A stretch of DNA of 64,000 nt. It comes from Setophaga petechia. Taxonomy: Eukaryota > Chordata > Aves > Passeriformes > Parulidae. Both the position numbers and the translations under genes were made by a program. How positions within the stretch are numbered: position 1 is the first letter of the stretch; every line of letters begins with the position of its first letter. The stretch lies in NCBI GenBank assembly GCA_024362935.1, contig JANCRA010000007.1, positions 21,043,003 to 21,107,002 of the forward strand, read 5' to 3'. Below are positions 11,070 to 20,108 of this stretch, piece after piece. The notes beneath the pieces are model-generated. The model saw only the letters and a list, made by a program, of their open reading frames with translations. It had not been told where the DNA came from and did not search any database.

Positions 11070-14000
11070 TCAGGCCTTGTGGCCTTGGCTGGGCTGCAAG
11101 GGGTGGAAGTAGAGCTGCAGCCCATCATCGACAGGGTGCACGATGGGCACGGTCTGCATGCTGGGGTAGCCAGGGGTGGCCAGCTCCCAGCGGGCCGTGC
11201 TGACCAGCTCGATGGCCAGCAGCTTGAGGATGGCCTGGGCCAGCTCCTTCCCGATGCAGCTCCGCGCCCCTCCGCCGAAGGGGATGTAGTGGAAGCGGCC
11301 CGCAGCCTCCGGCCGGCCGGCACTGAAGCGCTCGGGGTCAAAGCTGCTGGGGGGGCTCTGGTAGACAGCCGCCGTCTCATGGGTGTCACGGATGCTGTAC
11401 ATGACGCTCCAGCCTTTGGGGATCTGGTAGCCCTGGGGAAGGCAGGGAAGAGGGAGGAGAGGACTGTTACATACCTGTGCTACTGGAGGGTGAGCAGAGG
11501 GTGCCTGCAGACAGGCCCACTGCACTGCCCACCTGCTGTACAGTTCCTTTCCTCCCCAGCCCAGCTGACACTCACAGAGGCTGCTGGGTGACATTTCCCC
11601 TTGAGCTACACTGCCAAGCACCACCGCTGCGCGGGACACAGGGTGCTTGCTCACAACGGCAGGCAGCAGCTCTTTAGCAGCCTGCTGGAGTGCGGGACAC
11701 TTACATCGAGCTCAAAAGTCTGCAGTGCCGTCCTGTAGCCTCCGGAGACTGGGGGCAGCACTCGCAGCACCTCCTTAATCACACAGTCCAGGTAGCGAAG
11801 GCGGCTCAGCTTCTCCAGGCTGATGTCTGCGGTGCAGTGACAGCTTTGCCCCGGCGGTGCCGGGAGCTGGGGGCTGGGGCAGGAGGTGCTCCGGGGGACA
11901 GTGGGCTCCAGCATGGCACTGGGCTGGAGGGAATCTTCCTCCACTGGGGCTGGGGGCTGGCTCTGGTCCTTGTGAATGTCGTTGGCCATGGAGTGGGAAA
12001 GTGGTTTCTCTCTGTCCCTGCTCTGGATGGTCAGGGTGTCCAGGCAGGGTCCTGCACGGCAGCACTCACTCTGCTGGTACAACTCATGGGACATCAGCTC
12101 CTGCCTTATTTTTTCAATCACTGAGGGGTGCTTCAATAGCAGGAGGATCAGAGAGGTGCTAGCACTAGCCGTGGTGAAAAAAGCAGCAAATATGAGCTCA
12201 ATTGCTGATTCCTGGGAGAGGAATGAAAATTACAAGTTTGAATAACATTTCAAAGAGATTGTGTCTCAGACTGTTCTCACCTTTTGCAGGTTTCACCCCT
12301 GTGCAGGGGGCCCTGGCCCCTACTCTGCTCTCCCCAAACCCACACCCATCCTGGGTTGGCAAGGACCAAAGCATTTCTGTATGAACTGGACATCCACTTG
12401 CCAAGTGACTGCTGCAGAACCACAGCTGGAATGAGTACGCATTACCTCCAATCCAGCTCCTCTGAGCTTTCCTCACAAGATTTACCAAATTAAGGGCAGC
12501 ACTTTACCATGCATTATAGCACATTGAGTGAAATCCATTTCAAGTATTATGCTTTTTTATCATCATCTGCAAAGTCCCCTCTGCACCCAACTTTTACTTT
12601 TCTGTCCAGGCAGTGGATAAGGGCAGCGGTTTATGCACAAATTGTAGATGTGCTGGCAGCTAAATGGGCTGCATTTGATCCATCTCCAGTTGTGACTGAT
12701 CTTACCTGGGAGGGGACTCAAGGCAAGACTAAAAAGCATGAAGGCCTCTGCTAGAGCAGGTCAGCCCGGGAAGTGCTGTAGCCAGCAGGGAGCACACACC
12801 AGGCAAAGGACTTGCTTGCTTTTCAAGCTGTACAGCCTGAAGCACAGCAGAGCTCCCAAAAGCTCCACAGCAGAGGTATCCATAACAAGTTAGGAAGTTA
12901 GCTCAGATACATGGACCACAGCGCAGCCAAATCTGTAATGTGTGCCTTGTCCAAGGTCAGGGGTCCCCTTGCAGCCCCCCAGCCTTTGTGGGACTGTCTG
13001 CAGGGTCTATATGGAACAGCACATGCCAGGCTGCTGGGAGCTGTTTGCAGCACCCTCTGACCAACTTTTGCAAATGGTTTCCCAAAAGTTAAGGGTTGCC
13101 CATGGCATGACACATCTCTGACAGCAAACATAATGCTCAAACCTACAGCACCATCTGAAGGTGCCAGTGGCTCCACAGCACAGGGCTGGGAGTGCTGAGG
13201 CCAGAGACAAAAGCCAAAGAGAAGCCAAAGGGAGGAGTAGCAGGAACTGTCCCCCTGGAAGGCCTGGGACCTGACTGGTATTACAGAGCACTAATGGCTC
13301 CAGCCCAGGGGTAAAATCCCACAGGGACACAAAGCAGTTTCCTTTCACATGACTGTGTCTGGACTTTAAATTGTTCTGACACAATCGGTTCTAAAGAGGT
13401 GAAGCCACAAACACATAGAAGAACACTTGAAGACTGAAGGTACTGGGATTCAAATCTGATAAAGTTAAGGATAATGTAACAAAGATGACTCTTTGCTACC
13501 ATCCCTAGTGCCATATATTGGCTGGTCTAGATGCTTTGCCAAAGTGCAGCTCTCAAGGGCATCTTTCAGCTGAAATAAAACCCCTGGAACAACAGATCCC
13601 TGTCAGCCCCTATCACACCTCCTGCAGGCATTAGCAGGAATTTTTACATTCACAAGTAACAGACACAGATGAAAAGAAACCTCTCAGTTCCACCACATGC
13701 AATTAAACCCCAAGACATTTCAATAGCATGCAAGGAATTTAGGGCAAGCTCTTAGGTTTGAAATAACAGCCCTTATGCTCTTTGCATCAACCTCTGACAG
13801 TGCTGCTGCAGAACGTGTGTCACAGCTGCTGTCACAACTTTCCCTCCCTGCCTCTGCAAGGCCAGCAGAACCAGTGACTGGAAGGCAGGACATTCCCAAG
13901 CTTCTTCATCAGTACTGTGCCTGTCCTGGGAGGCAGAATGGGCAGCATTACACCCAGCCAATGACAGCATTATTATACAGGATGGGTTTTTTAAATCTTC

Positions 14001-17000
14001 CCAAGGTTTAAAATATTTTAAAACAGTATTGTTGGCAAAGCAACATCTTTTTAATGACCTTTACATTTCAAGGGCCCTGGTGAGCTCATAGCAGCAGTAT
14101 AAATCACAGTATATTTAGAAAAATTTCTGGGAAAACTCTCTTTCCAGATCATTTAAACAAAAAGCAGATTAGTGACTAGTTTGTGCCAGTGTCTGAAGTG
14201 TTTGTCAAAGACAGATATATCCACAACTCTGAGACAGCTTTGGACTTTTTATCCAATTACACTGTTTCATTAAATGAGACCTCTACTACTGTTTTATTAG
14301 CGTGGAGAATATTGCTATAATTGCAAGCATAGGCAGTTCAGTTTGAAAGTAATTTTGTTAAATACAGAAATTTTCTAACCATGAAGGTACATTACAACAA
14401 ATGAATATATTATAATTTGAATCAGCTGGCCCAAGGTTGCTGCCATGTCTCTCAATCTATGTTACATTTAATATCTCCTTATTCCATTTGTGGTCAGAGT
14501 CAGGGATATGATGAGAGATTGTGAAATTATTCTTGCATAATATTAATGTGAATACTAACAGAGATTAATTAATCTTAATCAATCATATTTTGAATCTGTC
14601 AATTATTTTTGAAAATCCCATTATAATAAAACATTGTTAGATTAAATAATGTAATAAAATTTATTTAGTAATATATACTGGTTCTAATTATATCTAATAG
14701 TTGCTCAAAGCTTTTCAAATATTTTAGATTTAGAGATTGCATTTTTACAAAATATTTATAAAATATTAGTCTTTGGATAGTTATCCTGAAATACTTAAAT
14801 AAATAGTAAAACTACCTTTAAACTATACTCAAATACTTTAAAATCATACCCAGCTGCTGTACTCACGCAAAACTGCTTCAAAACTTTTTATATAAATGCA
14901 ATGCCATCTATCATTCACTGATACCATGTGATCTGGAACTATGAATGATGCAGTACTAAAGACAAATTTTTTTCCCAAGATTTTTGGCAAAATACTCATC
15001 ACATTCACTTGGTGGTTTTGGCTCAGTAAGGACTACTGGGTTCATCCCTATGTCACAGCCATACATCACATTCATCGTAGCAATCCACAAGCTACAAGAT
15101 CGGATGAATGAGGAGGTGATAGGGAATGACCTGGAATCCATCGCTGCATCCCTAGACCTATTCTGGTTAATCACCCCAGAAATTTCTGGGCTCACAGCCC
15201 TGAGGAGTCCACTGATGTGATCCACACCCTGCCCTAGGCTGGGTGCTGGGCTGTGTTTGAGAAGCACACAAGTAGCTCTGAATATTTCCAAGAGAGTGTC
15301 CTAGAGGTTACTGAGAGCACAGACGTGCAGGGCCTTAACACAGCCACATAACCCTACCAGCATCCTACATCAGGCTAAGGCTGGTGCCCCTGAAGAGGAA
15401 AGGTGGAAGGGCATTCATTCCCTTTTAAAAGGTCCCTTCCATGGCAAAGAGACACAAGACTACAAGGGCATAAGAGTGTGCTGAGTGCAGGAGCTGGTGT
15501 CCTCACTGCTGCTAGGAGGGGGGCAGGAGCCAGCAGCTGGGGGTGGTCCCCAGCTCCCCACAAGCCTCCTCCTGGCCCTCAGCCCACATCTCTCAAACAG
15601 CCACTGAGTCAGGAGTGGCACTGCAAGGCAGAGGCTCTCCTTACCTTTAGCTCCTGCATGGTGAATTCTTTGCCATGCTCCTTGGCACTGTTCATTATGA
15701 AATCCAGAGCATCGCTGTGGTCTTCTGGGTTGTTTCTCTGCAGTTTTTCCTGTATAGCCTTCTCCATAAACTTATGTAGCATGTCCCGTGCTTTGATTCC
15801 CTGTGAGAGGCACACACAGTTCAGGAGAACCTTAGGAACTGTCCCCCTCTCTAGAGAGACCAGGGGAACCCAAGTGTAGCAATCCTTAATCCCAGGACCT
15901 GTAACAGCAAGAACTGTTTAATCTGCTGCCCAGCCCCAGAGCCTTGCAAGAGGCAGCAGTCTGGGGGGAAATGCTGCACCTTCTGTTGCTTTGCTGTTGT
16001 GAATCAAATGCAACAACTCCCAAGAAACTCTCTGGGAGGAAAAGACAACAGTAAACCCACGCTACCAAGTTCAGAGGCATCTGCACTTGGCAAATCTACA
16101 GTTGTGTCAGGTCCAAAGGAAGCTTATTCCAAGGGAAAAGAAAAGGTAACAAGAAAACTGAGTCCAGACAGCAAGGCACAAATGGTTTTACATGGGAATA
16201 GTGGATAAAGACACATTAATCACAGTCAGCTCATCTTCAGGTGTGTTGCACTCCAGTGCAACAAAACGTTCCTGTAAGATCTCAGCAAGTCAAGTGATCA
16301 GCAATGCCTTTGCAAAGTGGGATGATGGAGTCACCCTGTACGACTCTCTATAAAAATGTCTCCTGCAAAAGCCACAGGGACCAGAAATTTGAAGCTAAAA
16401 ATGGCCATGGCCAGATATTGGGAAGAAGATAAAAAGGCTTAGATTTGAGGCGGGAAGGATTGGACAAAGTAAACAGAGCAGGGAGTGAGGTGAACAACAA
16501 GGGGACCTAAAGGCAAGTTGAAGATGTTGGTCTGGGGCCAGACAGGCTTTGGCTGACTTGAAAGAGGGCAGGGGGATGAAAGCTCATATTGGTGACAACC
16601 TGCAAAGGGAAACTGGACAGGGAAAACAAGAGCTTTGATGAAGAGTAGCAAGGAGGCTGGGGGAGAACTGAGACTGTTTGGGTAAGGTGATCCAACAGTG
16701 CAGAGCTCACAGTGGAAACAAGAGATGAGGGAAGACCTGTCTAAAGCGGACAGGAGACTTCAGCTGTGGTAAGGATGGAGAACCCAAAGCTAGAGGAGGG
16801 AGGAATGTGAGAAGAAGAATGGTACTCAGGACCTATAGCTAGAGCAGGAGTGTGGAGAGGCAAGCAAAGAGGGACAGAGTAGCAGGGAAGAAACTGCAGG
16901 CTGAAAGAGGCGGAGGAGACTGTCCCTCTCCCTGGGCTGTCTCTGGGCTGCTGGACAACAAGGGACTGAGGACCATAAGACAGCCTTAAATTCTCAGCCT

Positions 17001-18292
17001 GCCTGAGTTTCAGAGGACGTGCTAAGCTGTGCCCACCTGTCTTTGTGCTTATGCCCACAGACGCCTCTGCCATGGGCTGACATGAGTTCAGATCGATAGG
17101 GTCAGACACGACAGACTCACCAGAGACAACATACGGGATGAGGGAGAAGAGGAGCCCTATGCTGAATAATGAGCTGGAGGCAGTGCCCAGAGGTGTTGGA
17201 AGCCAGCCAAAAGCAGGTGAGAAGTGCAATGAGAAGGGGAAATGTCTTGAGTAGGCAAGACACCAAGCCCTCAGACCTAGAATGGGGTGTTGCAGATGTC
17301 CTGGCCCATCAGAAATGTCCCTTGGTGGATCTAAGGACAGGGGGTCTGCGCCGCCAGGGCCCAGGCCGTGCCCCCGGGCAGAGGGAGCAGTGCAGGCGGC
17401 AGTACCTTGCGCAGCCCACTGAAGGGTATGTTGAGGGGCAGGGAGAAGAGGTTCTCCACCAGCTGTTCAAAAGTTTTGGCCAGATCCTTGAACTGCTTTT
17501 CCTCCAGGCGGAGCCCCAGCAGAATCCGAGCTGCAATGCGGAAAGTTAAGGTTTTAGCGGAGGAATAAACTGCGATAGAGCCTGGCTCCATGCACCAGCC
17601 CCGCAGCTCCCAGCTCACAACCTTCTGGATCCGCGGCAGGTAGCTCTCCAGGGCGGCACGGCTGAAGACTCTGGCCAGGATCTAGGAAGAGAAGGGGGAA
17701 GAGAGGCAGGTAGTTAAAGCAGGGGGGGCACACATGCCACCGAGGCCAGGCCTGGGCGCTGCCTGGGCTGTGTGCCCTGTCGGGGTGGCTGTGAGGCTCA
17801 CCTTGCGGCGCTGGCGGTGCAGGTCACCAGTGGAGCTGAGCAGAGTGTGGGAGCCCAGGATGATCTGGGTGCTTTGGGGCCACTGTGTGCTGACCAACGT
17901 GTGCTCACCCAGCAGGATCTTGCGGATGTTCTCAGCGCCTGTCACCCGCACCACAGGCCGGCCCAGGAGGTGGGTCTTGAACACATTTCCGTAGCGCTCC
18001 CGCCGAGAGCTGTGGAAGCGGGAGCCCTGGGGACGAGCTGCGGGTCAGCCCGTGGCTCCCGCCAGGCCCTTCCACCCCGCCCCGTCCCCCGGCGGCTCAC
18101 CTGGAGCAGCCAGTGCAGAGTCTCCCCGAAGAAGGGCCAGCCCATTGAGCCCTTGGGCAAGGGCAGGGCGCTGGCGCGGTCCCGGCTGAGGCTCCAGCGC
18201 AGCGCCCACAGGTGCCGGCACAGGGTGATCAGCAGAGCCAGGGCCAGCAGCACCAGCGCCGCCGCCTCGGGCCAGGAGGGCCCGGCCGGCAT
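11070..18292 (-). CDS. CYP26C1: CYP26C1, retinoic acid hydroxylase (complete, 6 exons)
   Basis: ER-membrane P450 that oxidises retinoic acid (all-trans and, in mammals, 9-cis). Coding exons: 18101-18292, 17802-18026, 17406-17681, 15645-15800, 11705-12211, 11070-11432. All junctions are GT-AG and phase 0. The product is 572 aa against 522 in human (recalled). The anchor is at about residues 11-27, the hinge LPLPKGSM at 43-50, the ExxR (EVLR) at 430-433 and the heme loop [10 protein letters not shown] at 504-513 with Cys511. The I-helix reads AAFFTT (292-297), lacking the usual acidic residue; I recall the same in human CYP26C1. Exon 5 corresponds to CYP26A1 exons 5 and 6 joined. It contains an extra low-complexity stretch (about residues 328-411) that is flanked by splice-like signals, and removing it in frame would give 491 aa. 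The ATG at 18292 has A at -3. The first intron is only 74 nt. Confidence 0.95.
11827..12069 (-). other. CYP26C1: Exitron-like segment inside CYP26C1 exon 5
   Basis: A 243-nt segment that starts with GTGAGT (12064-12069) and ends with CACCGCAG (11827-11834), both read on the minus strand. It is exactly 81 codons and has no stop. Splicing it out would preserve the frame (joined codon AAC) and restore a spacing between the I- and K-helices close to that of CYP26A1, which has its intron 5 at this place. The adjacent CxC-containing residues resemble what I recall of human CYP26C1, which argues that at least part of it is translated. Use as an intron is inference. Confidence 0.4.
12212..15644 (-). 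other. CYP26C1: CYP26C1 intron 4 (3.4 kb)
   Basis: GT-AG intron between exon 4 (donor AAG/GTAAGG) and exon 5 (acceptor CTCCCAG/GAA). The part at about 14000-14900 is very AT-rich. An open minus-strand frame of 111 codons (14956-15291) lies in a GC-richer patch; I do not recognise it and it lacks P450 similarity. No other feature seen. Confidence 0.8.
15801..17405 (-). other. CYP26C1: CYP26C1 intron 3 (1.6 kb)
   Basis: GT-AG intron between exon 3 (donor AAG/GTACTG) and exon 4 (acceptor CTCTCACAG/GGA). It contains a purine-rich plus-strand stretch around 16440-16900 and a DR8-spaced half-site pair at 17085-17104. No exon-like sequence seen. Confidence 0.8.
17085..17104 (+). promoter_or_regulatory. 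Candidate DR8 retinoid half-site pair
   Basis: AGTTCA, then 8 nt, then GGGTCA, in CYP26C1 intron 3. Both half-sites fit RGKTCA. DR8 spacing is one of the non-canonical arrangements bound by RAR/RXR. Two half-sites can easily occur by chance over this much DNA. Confidence 0.25.
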
Positions 18293-18446
18293 CCTGCTCC
18301 GGCGGCGGGGACGGGCCGGGTGCGGCTGTCAGGCTCGGGGGGCCGGTGCCCCGCGACTCGGCTACGGGCGCTGCGCAACGGGCCCTGCCGGCTGCTGCCC
18401 GCCCGGCCCCGCTCGCCTCCTGCTGCCGGTTCGCCCCTCGGCCACA

Positions 18447-18454
18447 TTTATATA
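18447..18454 (-). promoter_or_regulatory. CYP26C1: TATA box of CYP26C1
   Basis: TATATAAA on the minus strand, about 155 nt upstream of the CYP26C1 start codon. It predicts transcription start near 18420 and a 5' UTR of roughly 130 nt. Confidence 0.65.
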
Positions 18455-18490
18455 GATATTGGCCACTTACGCCCGATCCACCTTCGGAGA

Positions 18491-18498
18491 TGACGTAT
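18491..18498. promoter_or_regulatory. CYP26C1: CRE-like site upstream of CYP26C1
   Basis: TGACGTAT, one base from the palindromic CRE TGACGTCA, 37 nt upstream of the TATA box. Candidate CREB/ATF site; occupancy unknown. Confidence 0.35.
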
Positions 18499-18534
18499 CC
18501 GCTGCATATTTAAGCAGCGCGGCCAAGTGCGGTG

Positions 18535-18539
18535 ATTGG
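18535..18539 (-). promoter_or_regulatory. CYP26C1: CCAAT box of CYP26C1
   Basis: CCAAT on the minus strand (context GCGCCAATCACC), about 80 nt upstream of the TATA box, which is the usual NF-Y distance. A second CCAAT at 18457-18461 sits too close to the TATA box to be typical. Confidence 0.5.
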
Positions 18540-18955
18540 CGCGGGAGGGCCGCGGACAGCGGCCGAGGGGCTCGGGGCGGCGGGGCAGCCCCCGGGGCTG
18601 GGGGCCCGGCACCCCTCCCGCCCCCGCCCAGCCCCTCGGGGCGCCCCGAGCCGGAGGCGGGACGGCCGCTCCTGGCAGCGGGGAACCCTCTCCGCCCCGG
18701 CGCCCCCTCGGGCCAGCCTGCCCAGGTAGCGAGTCCCGTCCCGGGCTCCCCCGACCAGGGAGCGCCCCAGCCCTGCTCCCCCACCGCCCCCGGCTTCCCG
18801 GCCTGCAGCGGCAGTCGGGGCGGCCCTGCAGCGCTCCCGGCCTGCACCCCGCCGTCGGGGCCGTGCGGATCCCCTTTCCCAGGGGAAAATCACCAGTGAG
18901 TCGGGACCTACACATGTCCCGCGAAACCGGCTTCGAGGTGTGCTCCCGTATGTGA

Positions 18956-19975
18956 AATTAAACAGGAATACGGGTGAGGTTTATATTACTGTATTTAGAC
19001 CGTCAATAACTTAAAAATACAGTGAAATGTACATTATTTTTACACGTTCCATTTGGTTTGCATTTGTTAGACATTCTCTTAAGTGTCTAAAATAGCCAGG
19101 AGGGGACAGTGCAAAGAGACCGGCAGTGGGACAAAATGCCAATTGCTGGGATGGGGCTGGCAGGAGAAAGCGCAAACTAACAAACAGATGCGGCACGAAA
19201 ACAACAGCGGCAAACCTATTCCTTACTGCAACCTGGGATAAAGAACCCGAGATCTTACAAAAGTACAGTTAGAAATAGTAACCCTGAGGAACAAAACCAA
19301 AACGAAACAACATGTCACATTATAAAGAAATCAAATGGTTATTTACATTCACAACCTCAAGATTAAACTCTTTTGGAGAACAAAGCCTCTAAGTCCTAAT
19401 GCTAAATAGATATCAAGTCTAGTTCTCGGGTAGTTTTCAAAGGTACTAAAAATCAGAAGACCTTTTCATACCTCCAGACTACAAAACCTGGTATACAAAA
19501 TTATGTCCAATCACTTTAGGGCTAATATACATTTAATGCAGGAAAACAATAAGCGGCATCTGAAATACAAGTATCTCAAGCTTAAAAACTTTAAATTAGG
19601 ATTCAACCAGAAAACAGCAACTAAGGGATCATTTCTCAAATAATTCCTACTCGGAGCAAAATTTTGGACACCATATCTGCAGATATTTAAATAACATATT
19701 TACAGTTCAGCAGTTCCATGTACAATACGGTTGTGCTGGTTTTTATTGTACAACCTTGTTTTTCACCATTTGTTTACAATATACAAAATAGTATTCGACC
19801 CATTAAAAATACGTACAAAGAATTGTTTGTTGAAGACTACATGTACAATCTATCTACTGCATTTTTCCTTTTCTCGGTCAAACAAAAGTCCTAACTGGTA
19901 TCACCATTTGCTTAGTAGAAATAGTGGATAAGAAACACCTCTTGGTGTGATGAGATACTGTCGACTTAAAGAGGC
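18956..19975 (-). other. EXOC6: EXOC6 3' UTR and EXOC6-CYP26C1 spacer
   Basis: AT-rich sequence following the EXOC6 stop codon (19976-19978). Candidate polyadenylation signals on the minus strand are AATAAA at 19742-19747 (231 nt after the stop), ATTAAA at 19532-19537 and the weaker TATAAA at 18979-18984. The whole AT-rich block, which ends at the CYP26C1 CpG island, could be 3' UTR. Confidence 0.5.
19742..19747 (-). terminator. EXOC6: Candidate EXOC6 polyadenylation signal AATAAA
   Basis: The only canonical AATAAA between the EXOC6 stop codon and the CYP26C1 promoter. No strong GU-rich element follows directly, so a more distal site remains possible. Confidence 0.5.
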
Positions 19976-20108
19976 CTATGTGTGCTGGGACATACCATTC
20001 ACTAAACTTCTAAGTTGTTTTACTACAGTCTCTATTAGCTTCTGCTTGTCACGGTCATTCTTCCTGAACTGAGCAAAAATGTTGTTCTTTTTGCTGGAGT
20101 CTTTCATT
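19976..20108 (-). CDS. EXOC6: EXOC6 last coding exon
   Basis: 133 nt: the last base of a split Lys codon, then 43 codons from MKDSSKKNN to SQHT and the stop TAG (19976-19978). The acceptor is TCTCTAG. It encodes the basic C-terminal tail of Sec15. Confidence 0.95.

Larger units (their letters stand above)
18293..18955. other. CYP26C1: CpG island and promoter region of CYP26C1
   Basis: GC-rich, CpG-dense DNA that starts inside CYP26C1 exon 1 and ends abruptly near 18955, where AT-rich DNA begins. It contains the TATA box, a CRE-like site and a CCAAT box, listed separately. Long open frames on both strands here are composition artefacts. Confidence 0.75.
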
